Shown in pieces: positions 40,301 through 50,300 of a stretch of DNA of 53,058 nucleotides (the first letter of the stretch is position 1; every line of letters begins with the position of its first letter). The stretch is from a virus, in the IMG/VR virus record IMGVR_UViG_3300035190_000328, positions 1-53,058 of that record. One strand, given 5' to 3'. The notes below the pieces were generated by a model. That model saw nothing but the letters and a program-made list of their open reading frames with translations, searched no databases and was not told where the DNA came from. The translations under genes were made by a program, and so were the position numbers.

Positions 40301-43300
40301 TAGATATTAAACTATTTATTATTTTATAACCTTTCTCTTTACCTTTAAAGTTTAAGATTGAGTTATTTTTATCTAGTAAACTAGTATATTCTCTAATTAT
40401 AGGTTGGTTAAGAAAGTAAATAACCTCATCAAGAGGTATTCTCTGTCTTAATAATATATTAACTACACCAAAAGTATTAAAACTTACATTAGTGTAAGTA
40501 ATATAATCATTACCTATTTTAGAAACATCTACAGCAGCAGATATAAATTGTTTTAATATAGCTGAAATCTTTTGTTTATTATCTATATCATATACTGAAT
40601 CCATAGGATATTCAGATAGTTTTTGTATACTATCAAAATATAGTGTATATTCTGGACTATAGTATGATATATCTGCTTGTTGAAATAGAGCATGTGAAGT
40701 TGTAGCTAGTGCAGCAGGGCCTACTAATTGTTTAAACTTCAATAGTTTATTTCTAGTAGCTACTATCATCATAGGAGATAATATCTTAGTATACTCATAA
40801 GATTTAATGCCCCCTAAACTTTGTCCAGTAGCGGCTATTACTTCTAAAGCTACTTTCTTTAAATCATCAGTACTATCTGAAGTTAATAGGTTTTCTTTAG
40901 CTTCTTCTGAAGTAACTACTTGAGCTATAATATCTATAACCTCATTCTCAGCTATATACTGATCATAATTTCTTAAAAGATTATTTTGTTCTTTTAGCTG
41001 AAACAATAATTTCTGGATTACAGGATTATTATCCATTTCCTTAAATTTATCTTCAGCATATTTAATATTTTCTAAAGAAACTTCATCATCTTCTACTTGC
41101 TCATCTAAAAACTCTTTGTAATCTTTAAATTCTTCTTTATAAGGTTTTAATAAACTCTTAGTAACCTTAATATCAATTAATAAACTAGCTTTAGATTGTA
41201 ATACTTTAACTTGGTTTCTAACAGTATAATAATGTGGAACATAAGTTGTAAGTTTATCCACGTCAAAGTCAGAACCTGCTTTAATAGTTATACCATTAGG
41301 TACTACAATTACATTACCTAATGTAGGTGCTAGAAATTCCTTAACTAAAACAGCTTCAATAGCATTTTGACCTTGGGTAGGTATCCTATAAGGCACTAAA
41401 TTCCATTCTTCTCTAAACTTAGGTAATACCTCTTTATTAAATTTGTTTAACTTATCCTCAAAAGTATCTCCTTCTAATTCTAATACTAAAGGCATTAGTT
41501 TTTGAGGTAAAGCTATTTTAACTTCAGCATAAGAAACTCCATATCCTGATTCAGCTTTCTCATAGAATTTAAGGGAATTATCTAAATCAGGAACCTGAAT
41601 AAACATTTCCCCTGGCATATCTCTTTTAACAACTTCTCTGTTATAAAAAGACATTAGGTTATTCTCTAATTTAACCTTCTCAGCCATTGCATCAGCTCTA
41701 ATTACATCTTGTGATAGAATAGCTTGTAATTGTTCTTTAAAGGTCTCAGAAGTCTTCCTTTGAAGCATAGCTTCAGTTACTTCTTTCTTTAATTTATCTT
41801 TATCTGTAAATAAATAAACCTTGTTTTCTCCAATACCTTCTATTGTAATAGATAGATTATCTAAGAATTTACTAAACTTTTGAGCAGTAATATCATTTAA
41901 CAAATTATTATAGGTATCAATTACTTCTTTAGTAACTTTAACATCACCATTAGCATAGTGTAATTCAGGATCTTTAACAATATCAACAAAATCTAATTTA
42001 GACATCTGAGTACCTAAAGTTACTCTCTTATGTTCTTCAGGAGAAGTTTCTAAATGCTCCCCCATAAAAGAATAATTAATTCTTTGTGTTACATTGTATT
42101 CATCAGAATCAATATCTTGAGGTTCATTTATATTATTACCTTTAGAGCCTGAAGCAAATACACCTAAACCTATTTGAGCTTTCTGCATTTTAGCAGCCAT
42201 CTCAACTAACTTAGGCATACTATATTGCATACTTCTTGGAAGTACAGGCATTACTGCCATTTTATATAAATCTGTTATATAATACCCAGGAGTATAATCT
42301 TCTCCATAAGCAGGGCCAGCATAACCATATTTCTTAACTGCTAAAGCAAATGTTTCATATATACCCTTAGCAGGATATACATCTGTTAAGGTATTTTCAT
42401 AATCATATAAAGATTGAAAATCTTCATTCCATTGACCTAACCTTAACATCATACTTCTAATAAAATCTAAAGTACCTATACCAGAAGCATCTGCTAAATC
42501 TCCTTTTTCATTACTATCAATAGCTCCTTTTATAAACTCTTGATAAGTACCTGTTATATCTTTAAATACAATTGTACTTTCAAAACCATCTTCCATTTTA
42601 CCATCTGCTCTTTTATATAAAGCATTGATAGATTGATTTAAAGAAGGGCTATTAATAGCAGGTTTCTTAGATGAGGTAAACAAGGTAAACCTCTTAATAG
42701 GATCTTTAAAGTTATTTAAAGGGCCTGTAAATAAGTTAGATTGCTCATAAACACTTTGCCAATGCTTAATCATATAGGTTCTAAAGTTATCTTCAGATTC
42801 CTTATCTAAATGATTAGTATCATATTTAGCAACCTTATCTTTAAAAGCAGCTACTTCATTAGTTATAAATTCTTCTACTTTAGATTTAACTAAAGCATAA
42901 TCTTCTAGATTTTCTCTTGAGTAATCTAAAGGATTTTTCTCAAGAACCATAACTCCTTCAAAAGTTACTAAATGTCCACTAGGAGTAGCCTTATCTCTAG
43001 TACTTTGAGGTAAATTAGCTACATATTGTATTTCATTAAATACAGCTTGCACTAAAGAATCTATAGAAGGTTCTTCAGGCATTTCTAATTGCCAAGCTAA
43101 TTCTACACCCCTATCAGCAGATGGTAATACAGGATATATATTATTCATAGTAGCCCTGTAGTGAAGCATAGCCTGAGCAGCTTCATCCATATCTGCATAA
43201 TCTGTAGGTAATCCTAAAGAAGATTTAGCTTGTATCATATTAACAAGCTTTCTGTTAGATTTAATCCATAGAGAAGATTCTGTAGGGAAATTACCTAAAT

Positions 43301-46300
43301 AATCAGCATTACCTTGTTTAATAATACTATCTCCTATAGCATAAGCTGTAGGTAAACTTAAAGCATATCTTTTAGCATTCTTAGAATCTAATACATTTAA
43401 ATCTGTAAATTCATCATTATATAATGTAGCTTGTTCAGCTAAAGAATTAATTTCTTTATTTATAGATAATCCATTTTTATCAAAAAAATAATCTACAGGA
43501 GTATCTTTAGTTAATCCTCTTAAAGCAGCATCTATCTTAGATAAGTCTCCTTTTTTAGAATATTTACTATAGTTTTCACTATCAGGAAATCCTAGTAAAT
43601 CTAATAATTCTTGATTAGTAGATTTATCTAAAGCTTCTTTTAATTTATCTAATTGAATTAATAACCTACCTTCTGGAGTTAGTTTAACTAAAGGAGACCT
43701 TGATAAATTAGCTCTCCAAATATCTTTAACTTTATTAATATTTCTTTCCTTTTCAAATATAATTTTAAAAGGCTCTTCTCCAGATTTTATATCATTAAAC
43801 TGCATAACAAGAAATTCTTGTTTAGCTTTAGCAAATGATTGTACAAATTTTAATTGTAGATTTAATTCATCTTTTGTTTGAGGAATTTTATCTAATTTAA
43901 ACCATTCAATTAGTTTATTAATCTCAGGTCTTTTCTCAGCATATTTTTTAAGTTCTGTTAATTGACTTTCTAAAGTAAAGTTATTAGCTAATTTAGCATG
44001 TAAAGCATGCAGGGTTTTAACATAATCTACAGCTTGAGGTAATCCTACACTATTTAAAACTACTTTACCTTCCTGATTAATAACAGGTAAAGCTGATATA
44101 ATAAGTTTAACAAGACTATCATCTAAATCCTCAACTGACGTTTTGTCAGAATCTTTAATACCTAATCTATCTTTTACTTCAGTTTCCTCAATTTCTTCTT
44201 CAGGAAGACTGACAAATTGTCCTATAAATTCTTTATGCTTTACAAATACTTTCTGTAAATCCTCTTTACTAAAAGTATCTTTAGCTACAAATTGTAACAT
44301 TCTAGGCCCTACAAAGCTTATATAAGAATCTAAATCCTTAAATACACCTTGTCCTATTAATTTATCTAATTCAGAAGATAAGCTATTTAAACCTACGGTT
44401 TGGTTGAGTTTACTTATAATCAAAGCATGGTTAGAAGCTACTGTCATATTAATAGCATCTGGGCTTAAACTATAAGCATCATTACCTGATTGAGGTATTA
44501 TATTACTACCTTGATAATAACCTGATAATATCTTATCATAAAAATCATTTAATGTATTACCACTAAATAACTTCTTAATAAAATTCCATATTCTTTCAAA
44601 TATACTTAACTCTTCAGGACTAGTTTGTTTAGTATTAGCATAGGTTCTAAAATCTTCAGCTAATAATTCTTCTTCTAAGTATTCTGTAGATTTATCACCA
44701 TATAGATCCCTTAATTCAGCAATTCTATCTTGATAATCTTCTCTATTCCTAATCCCTTTTAATAAAGTTTCTCTTTCTTGAGGAGTAGTAAACAACCTAA
44801 ATACTCTATGAAAAGCTTCATGGTATTCAGTACCTTCAGGACTTTGAGTACTAACAAGTATTTTACCATCTTTAGTAAAGGCTCCAAAAGCTTTACTTTG
44901 AATAAGTTTATTTACTACAGATACATAGTTATTTACATAATCAGAACCAAATAAATTAGTAAGATTTTGTTGTATTTGATCTATATTTCTAAGTATAGGA
45001 GAACCTATAGTAGATAATTGAATAGAACCTGTATCTCTAGCTTCATCTACAGTAACTTCATTCCATGTATTACCATATTCATCAGTAACAACTTTAGCAT
45101 TATAACCTTGTTTCTTCAAAACATTTGCTATAGTGTTTTCATAGAAATTATAAATAGGTTTTAAAGCTGCTAATCCTTCAGGCCCATTAACTCTTTCAAG
45201 CTCTGCTTTAAGTTGAGTTATTTCTATATCAAATTCTGTTTCTTTATCTTTTTTTAATTTTTCAACAGTTTCTTTAGAACCAGATTCCATATAAGAATAC
45301 CCTGTACTTCCATTGGCTTCTTTTGTTTTAAGAATATAATCTCCATTAATAAGTTGTGAACTTTGTCTGGTTAATCCCGCCTCATTTAAACTAACTACAC
45401 TATACTGTATTTTATCTCTTTCTATTTTTTTATTTTCAAGATCTTTAATCCTATCTTCTTTTTCTTTCTTAAACTCTTCTAAAGTACCATGCCCCTCAAC
45501 TTTACTAGCTGTATTACCTGTTGGAAATAATACTTTCTCATATCCTTTTTTAGCACTATCTTGTACAATAGATTTAACAAAGAATGTTACCCAAGCATTA
45601 TCTTTATTTAGGAGTTGTAAGAATTTATTTTGAGGAGATTTAATATCTTTAATTTTATATAAAGAATCAAATGCTTTAAAACTTTCCTCACTACCTACTT
45701 CATAATTAGTTTTTTCTACCCAACTATAATAAGCATCCCATTTAGCTTCCTGTAAATCTTCTCCTAAATTACTGGTAAATCTATCTTGACCTTCTAAACT
45801 ACTTTTATTTATTAAATCAATCCTATCTCTACCTTTCTGAAATAAATCAGATTGTACTTCTAGTATTCTACGGGTTTTAGGATTTGAATATTTAGCTTTT
45901 CTATATTCTTCTTCTGATATAATCTCTCCATTTTTCTTATGTTGAAAACCTTTACCTAAAGAATATTCTTGTGTATATTTATTTCCAGCAATTTCAAAAT
46001 CTTTTTCTTTATTTTGAATAGACATAGCTTGTTTAACAAAACTAGCTTCATCACTTCTAAACCAACCTATACCTTGATCCGTGCTGAAAGCACCATGTCC
46101 TTTAATAGAAGGAGTAATATCTGGAGTTTTTATTTCATTCTCTGTATAGTTAGTACCCCCAGGTACAGTTAGATTAGAATAATGACTTGTAGGTTTTTGT
46201 AATTCAGTAATTAAATAAGTTTCAGCTTCTTTTTCAGTTTTAAAAGATTTTAAAGGCATTGTAGTATAAATATCTACAATAGACCATCTTTTTTCTCCAT

Positions 46301-46829
46301 TATATTCAGTTTCTCTAATATTTAAATCTTTATTACCTCCTCTAGTAACTTCAGTTTGTACTGTATAACTATAATTAGTAATAATATCTAATATAAGATC
46401 TTCTACAGTATCATAATCCTTACTATCTATAAGATCTTTAATAATAAAAGCTTGTTGTTTACCTGCTATATTAGATACTTCAGATATAAACTTATCTTTA
46501 TTAGTTTTAGCAAATCTCTTGAATATCTGCTTACCTTTCTCTGTATTTAAGAAAGTAACAGACCTTAGTACATAATTAATAGCAAATTCTTGAGCTACAG
46601 GAACTAACATAAAAGCTGATTCACTATCAGGTTTTACATTATCTAAAGGATTACCTGTAACTTCTTGTTTAGTAAAGTCTTCTATAGGTTTATTACCATA
46701 AACTTCATCTAATATAGACATTCCCTCATCTAATAGCCAAGCTTTAAATGATTCTTCAGGCATACCTGTTTCAGGAATAATAGCCTTTATTTTAGGATTA
46801 TTCCCTACATACTTTACTATACAAGCCAT
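37314..46829 (-). CDS. giant polyprotein with RNA polymerase motif, zincin motif and SF1 helicase, 3171 aa
   Basis: Starts MACIVKYVGNN. Regions in order: (1) about 230-620, a domain with RRILEVQSDLFQKGRDR and GYEKVLFPTGNT, resembling the EIQSD domain of phage large polyvalent proteins; (2) a zincin-like motif H670-E-A-F-H674; (3) KAGSDFDVDKLTTY with D1854, D1856 and D1858, the DxDxD metal site of the crAss/YonO-type single-chain RNA polymerase; (4) an SF1 helicase of RecD/Dda type: Walker A GRGGTGKT (2662-2669), DEAS from D2746, GDNAQLPPVGED, AITSHKAQGSTYNNVYV (about 3035-3050) and VAVSRPSNR. In studied crAss-like phages the RNA polymerase is packaged and transcribes early genes. No stop breaks the 9.5-kb frame. 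Confidence 0.85.
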   Translation of the reverse strand: MACIVKYVGNNPKIKAIIPETGMPEESFKAWLLDEGMSILDEVYGNKPIEDFTKQEVTGNPLDNVKPDSESAFMLVPVAQEFAINYVLRSVTFLNTEKGKQIFKRFAKTNKDKFISEVSNIAGKQQAFIIKDLIDSKDYDTVEDLILDIITNYSYTVQTEVTRGGNKDLNIRETEYNGEKRWSIVDIYTTMPLKSFKTEKEAETYLITELQKPTSHYSNLTVPGGTNYTENEIKTPDITPSIKGHGAFSTDQGIGWFRSDEASFVKQAMSIQNKEKDFEIAGNKYTQEYSLGKGFQHKKNGEIISEEEYRKAKYSNPKTRRILEVQSDLFQKGRDRIDLINKSSLEGQDRFTSNLGEDLQEAKWDAYYSWVEKTNYEVGSEESFKAFDSLYKIKDIKSPQNKFLQLLNKDNAWVTFFVKSIVQDSAKKGYEKVLFPTGNTASKVEGHGTLEEFKKEKEDRIKDLENKKIERDKIQYSVVSLNEAGLTRQSSQLINGDYILKTKEANGSTGYSYMESGSKETVEKLKKDKETEFDIEITQLKAELERVNGPEGLAALKPIYNFYENTIANVLKKQGYNAKVVTDEYGNTWNEVTVDEARDTGSIQLSTIGSPILRNIDQIQQNLTNLFGSDYVNNYVSVVNKLIQSKAFGAFTKDGKILVSTQSPEGTEYHEAFHRVFRLFTTPQERETLLKGIRNREDYQDRIAELRDLYGDKSTEYLEEELLAEDFRTYANTKQTSPEELSIFERIWNFIKKLFSGNTLNDFYDKILSGYYQGSNIIPQSGNDAYSLSPDAINMTVASNHALIISKLNQTVGLNSLSSELDKLIGQGVFKDLDSYISFVGPRMLQFVAKDTFSKEDLQKVFVKHKEFIGQFVSLPEEEIEETEVKDRLGIKDSDKTSVEDLDDSLVKLIISALPVINQEGKVVLNSVGLPQAVDYVKTLHALHAKLANNFTLESQLTELKKYAEKRPEINKLIEWFKLDKIPQTKDELNLQLKFVQSFAKAKQEFLVMQFNDIKSGEEPFKIIFEKERNINKVKDIWRANLSRSPLVKLTPEGRLLIQLDKLKEALDKSTNQELLDLLGFPDSENYSKYSKKGDLSKIDAALRGLTKDTPVDYFFDKNGLSINKEINSLAEQATLYNDEFTDLNVLDSKNAKRYALSLPTAYAIGDSIIKQGNADYLGNFPTESSLWIKSNRKLVNMIQAKSSLGLPTDYADMDEAAQAMLHYRATMNNIYPVLPSADRGVELAWQLEMPEEPSIDSLVQAVFNEIQYVANLPQSTRDKATPSGHLVTFEGVMVLEKNPLDYSRENLEDYALVKSKVEEFITNEVAAFKDKVAKYDTNHLDKESEDNFRTYMIKHWQSVYEQSNLFTGPLNNFKDPIKRFTLFTSSKKPAINSPSLNQSINALYKRADGKMEDGFESTIVFKDITGTYQEFIKGAIDSNEKGDLADASGIGTLDFIRSMMLRLGQWNEDFQSLYDYENTLTDVYPAKGIYETFALAVKKYGYAGPAYGEDYTPGYYITDLYKMAVMPVLPRSMQYSMPKLVEMAAKMQKAQIGLGVFASGSKGNNINEPQDIDSDEYNVTQRINYSFMGEHLETSPEEHKRVTLGTQMSKLDFVDIVKDPELHYANGDVKVTKEVIDTYNNLLNDITAQKFSKFLDNLSITIEGIGENKVYLFTDKDKLKKEVTEAMLQRKTSETFKEQLQAILSQDVIRADAMAEKVKLENNLMSFYNREVVKRDMPGEMFIQVPDLDNSLKFYEKAESGYGVSYAEVKIALPQKLMPLVLELEGDTFEDKLNKFNKEVLPKFREEWNLVPYRIPTQGQNAIEAVLVKEFLAPTLGNVIVVPNGITIKAGSDFDVDKLTTYVPHYYTVRNQVKVLQSKASLLIDIKVTKSLLKPYKEEFKDYKEFLDEQVEDDEVSLENIKYAEDKFKEMDNNPVIQKLLFQLKEQNNLLRNYDQYIAENEVIDIIAQVVTSEEAKENLLTSDSTDDLKKVALEVIAATGQSLGGIKSYEYTKILSPMMIVATRNKLLKFKQLVGPAALATTSHALFQQADISYYSPEYTLYFDSIQKLSEYPMDSVYDIDNKQKISAILKQFISAAVDVSKIGNDYITYTNVSFNTFGVVNILLRQRIPLDEVIYFLNQPIIREYTSLLDKNNSILNFKGKEKGYKIINSLISKMSKLRSEVDLTQQEIEDGEALDLAEYYDELKEGKTLVNYITKAELKDNMSKDMNTMSLDELKQQVQVLYSFELYNRAGSQLNKIQQVSNQDTKQAGKTLVDSWIKRKMYYDVLEDKSFKNLPNLFEDTLLKELKNTAMEADKIWSSGMQFVSFDKYLRGPEIMDIIYDLYRFSGANNLTTILERADRELATFGLITSPLDSGKTLSEYSSILRTSELMTELLDLKDKFPDNKFLQEMIPLLPEEGKDKGDIKPRSTYNIKLVSQRVNPVQQEILAEGFKELYDNPVTQPFAKKLIIAQLLQSGISDSPISYQKLLPKEYIDMSLQALKNMEPVIPHKFVEQFLQQNGIVEKRLRKYVSRDGYQAGQPLDSDKIYQKGPIILVGNSKKEVYLLTRSHAVIDGVFFPFQGKQYLPTGAIGDKYYYHAYTPIIEGENYVTLPSTNMEGVKKNKYELFPGVFANEGQQQALDLLDGFLRSPATEFTLIGRGGTGKTTIIKKTIEGYTGRIGGITVAHKAKKVLGKSIGKKNAFTVASALAIKLNESTGEFTPDLYARQQGKVPIKQLDLIIVDEASMISPNIYKEIMELKKPSAKVIFMGDNAQLPPVGEDVDSPVFDIKNQYTLVEKMRQAANSPIIGAGTLVARNIESKTPKLIAIPEGFRFNKIDPISQSTLLFTNNVDEALDSMVKDIKEANNNPEYVKAVTFNNENHSSPLSVKNLNVKIREKLWGEKAKNQFNVGEFITAYDTYTTDLGGVPVPVIYNSDDYIIHSLKAINNFTGSISVFSAKMGSRSFNFNYNVVELELLNEEGEILPDLKMVAYGVKILAIAESSKEKFNKDVASLFQTDKQLAFALKANFANLQYGYAITSHKAQGSTYNNVYVFEDNILGSTNGGSTVNKNKSLYVAVSRPSNRLVMISTNNKSTLDSEITAVAAKPVLEVDMQKVTETLDWIKANKPEIATNYVNDEALIDHLKQRAAQQDTTIDSEDFTTFVKDCL

Positions 46830-47308
46830 TATTTAAGGTATTGTTGAATAAATAATTGATTAAACTTAGTAGGTTCTAAGTCTTTAGTAGTATCTACTAA
46901 TCCTGACCAATAACCTATAGCATGTCTTTGAATCTTAATAAACTTCTGTAAGAACTCAAAGGTAGTTAATTCCTCATCTAATACAGAATTAGCTACTAAT
47001 TCATAAGCATCTCTTACTACAATCATTAAATTAGAAGCTTTTTGAATTATATCTATCAAAGATGTAAACTCTGGTTTAGTAGTATCCAATGTAGGAAACT
47101 CTACACCAGCTTGCATATCTAATAGATAAGATTGTAACTTTTGTGTATGTAAAATCTCATCATTAGCTTCTTTTATAAAGTATTGATAAGCAATACTATA
47201 ACCATTCTGAGCAGCATAGTTAGCTGCATAGTTAAAGAATAAATGTGTTGTATATTCAGCTTTTATTAAAGCTGCAAATGCTTTTACTGTACTTTCTTTT
47301 ATGAACAT
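46829..47308 (-). CDS. ferritin-like diiron-fold protein, 159 aa
   Basis: Four-helix protein matching bacterial ferritin in order and spacing: KAEYTTHLFFNYAANYAAQNG (E18), IKEANDEILHTQKLQSYLLDMQAGVEFPTLDT (E51, H54), then EELTTFEFLQKFIKIQRHAIGYW. E18, E51 and H54 fit the first ferroxidase iron site of FtnA (E17, E50, H53) with a one-residue shift. The second-site ligands are missing: FtnA E94 falls at a Ser, and its QHEEE helix reads QRHAIG. It sits between two giant virion genes, overlapping the 1765-aa gene by 10 nt and sharing a base with the polymerase gene. Iron oxidation is unlikely; a structural role is possible. Confidence 0.7.
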   Translation of the reverse strand: MFIKESTVKAFAALIKAEYTTHLFFNYAANYAAQNGYSIAYQYFIKEANDEILHTQKLQSYLLDMQAGVEFPTLDTTKPEFTSLIDIIQKASNLMIVVRDAYELVANSVLDEELTTFEFLQKFIKIQRHAIGYWSGLVDTTKDLEPTKFNQLFIQQYLK

Positions 47309-50300
47309 ATCCTGTCAAAATCTGTATTGGTTTCTAATAAGTTATCCACAAAGTTAGGATATTTTTCATCAAATTGTTTACTTAACTGAGAAATAACCTG
47401 ATTGCCTCTACTCTTAGCTCTGGGATTAACTTTATTCTTTAAAGCTTTATACTCAGAAAGTAATGGATTAGATACTTGAGATGCTTCTGCTTTAGTTTCT
47501 AAAGCAGCTAGTTCTGCATCATATTTAGTATTTAAAACACCATCTGTAAAATAACCAATATTTAAACTAGATGGTAATTGTGTTTTTGCAACATCTTCTA
47601 TAAAGTTTTCATCTAAATAGTTTTCTAATTTATCTTGTAAGGTTTTTCCATTGGTATTTTCAAGAGTAGTTCTATCAATTGCTCCTAAAAATAAATCTAA
47701 ATATCCTCTGTGAGGACTTTTACCTTCAGCTAAATCAAATAATATTTGTTTTAATTGTTCTTTATTAACAATACCTGTAGTAGAACTTACTCCAGCAGGC
47801 ATTAATAAATTATCATTATAAATATTTATAGCGTTCCCTTTTGAAGTGATGTGTGTTATAAATAATAAATTATCAGGTAAATTATTTATTCTTCTTTCTA
47901 TTTCAGCTTTTTTAGCTTCTGTACTACCTTCAGTAGAAGTACCTTTAGTAGCTTCTGTTATTAGCTTATCATACCTATCATATATTTCATTGTAGGCATC
48001 TAATTCAGCTTGCTTTAGTTTTTTTAATTCTTCTAATCTTTTATCTCTTTGTTTTTGTTCTACTTGTTTTTGTCTAACTTCTTGTATTTCTTGTGAGGAT
48101 AGTCCTCTTTCGTCTAAAACTATAGGAGCTAAAATATTTAAACCTTCTTTTTCAATTATTTCATTGTAATTATTTTCTATCCCCTCTAATACCTTATCTT
48201 TATTAATTACGCCATCAACTTTATAATCATCTATGTTAGGTATAATCTTTTTAACTTCTTCTTCTTCTGCTGCTCTGTATTCAGCTATTTGTTTTTTAAC
48301 ACTTTCTTTATTATTTACAGAAGTTTCTTTTATAAAATTTAATACAGATAAAGCTCTTTTATTAATTTCATCTTCATAGTTACCTATAGTTTTATTTTCT
48401 CCTTGAAGCTTCTTAAATTCTTCAAAAGATAATAAAGAATGTTGATATTCATGTTCTATTACAAAATTTTCAAATTCTTGGTAACTATTAAAAATATTTT
48501 CAGGTAAAGGAATAGATTTAGAACCATCTTTTTGAGTTCTTGAATTTACCCAAGCTTTTTCTGTAAATTTTTGTTTTAAAAAATTCCTATTTAAGCTAAT
48601 AGTATTAGTTTTTCTATCATAATTAGCTGCCCCTATTTCTCCAGTCTGTGTAATTATGTTAGCAGTATTTACTATTTTAATGCCTTTATAGGGTTTTTCT
48701 ATAACTTTCTCTCCTTTAGCAATAGGACTATTTAAATTAAAAGTTAAATACCTATTTATATTTTCACCATCAAGATTAGCTTTTACTAATAAAGGAATTT
48801 CAGATTTAGTTCTATTTTCTTCACTTAGTAAATAATGTTTATATGAAGGATAAGACTTAGTTATAAGTTTATCTCCTTGCATAGTAACAGCTTCATAAGA
48901 TGTTTTAGAGTTTAAAAGCTTGTTATTGATATTATATACCTTATTAGCTAAAGATTGTAATATTGTATCTTTAGATTCTTCTAGAGAATCTACATTATTA
49001 TAAAAATTGCCCCCTATATTAACAGCACCTGCTTTAGTAAAATATAAAGAATAAGAAGGATATTTAGCATTTTGTCCAACATTAACTAATTCTTCTAATA
49101 CATCTCTATAAGATTTACCTTTAATAGTTTCTTTAGAGCCACTTAGAACACCTTTAATTAACTCAAAAGCTGCCAAAGCATCTGTTGGACTTAAAGTATT
49201 TTTAAATGTGCTTAGAGGGTCTCCTATTGCATTATAAGTATATACATTACCTGGAGTAGCTTGAATCTGGGATTCTCCTACCCTAATAATTCCAGGAGTT
49301 TTTTCAGTATATAATACAAGTTCTATAGTATTAATATCTAAACCTGTAGCTGTATTAGCAGGTAAGCTTTTTAATTCTCCTTGTACACCTTTACTTCTTC
49401 CTGTAATAGGTAATAAAGTCTTAGTACCTTTAGCATTATTAGCTAATAAAGTTTGTTGAAAAGCATTATATTGACTTCTAGCTAAAGCTAAAGCTTGTTT
49501 TTGTTTAGTTTCATTATCTTTAAATTCAGGATAAGAAAACCCATCCCAAGAACTTTCATGTAATGGGGTATATACAGGTAATCCACTATCATCTAATATA
49601 GGATTACCTTCATTATCTACTACTACAGCTATAGTAGTTAATCTATTACCTTTAAGTGCCTCAGAATCTGTAAGATTATCTTGTACTTGAGAAGCCCCTA
49701 CATAGAAATCTACACCTTGTAAAGGATTATCAGGAGTTATTACTAACAACTTATGATTTTCTATTAAGTCTTTTAAAGAGGTATTATTAATAAAAGCATA
49801 CCATCTTTTAGAAGATTCAGAGTTTTGAGCAGTTTGATCTCCAGATGTTTTACCATAGCCTATCCATATAGGGGGTTTAGGAGATTGGTTATAAGAACTT
49901 ATCTGTTCAGCAGTTAATAAAACAGGAGTTTGTATAATATCTGTAACATCAACCCCACCTTCAAATGTTTCTCCTGAAATTCTATCAGGTTGTTCATTAG
50001 CTTGTTTAGCTTTTTCTCTAGCTAGATAAAATTCTGATAACCTACCAAAAGCAGCTTCATCTCGTAAAGCTTCTAAATCAGGATTACTAGCTATAAACTC
50101 AGGTGTTAAAGGAATTTGTTTACCTGAATGTGTAGTTAATACAGGTTTCCCATCTATAGTCTGTAAAGTATAAGCTTCTTCATTAGCCTTACTATAAAGA
50201 TATACAGGTTCTTCTATAGTATCTAAAGATGTTACATCATAATAATCTGATAATTTAGCTACTAGTGAATCATTAATTCTTTCATCAAAAGATCCTTTAT

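Noticed and set aside
34161-46172. Plus-strand ORFs of 60-100 codons inside the giant minus-strand genes
   Set aside because: All overlap large genes on the other strand, have biased Ser/Leu/Ile content and no partner or start signals; they are shadows of the giant frames.
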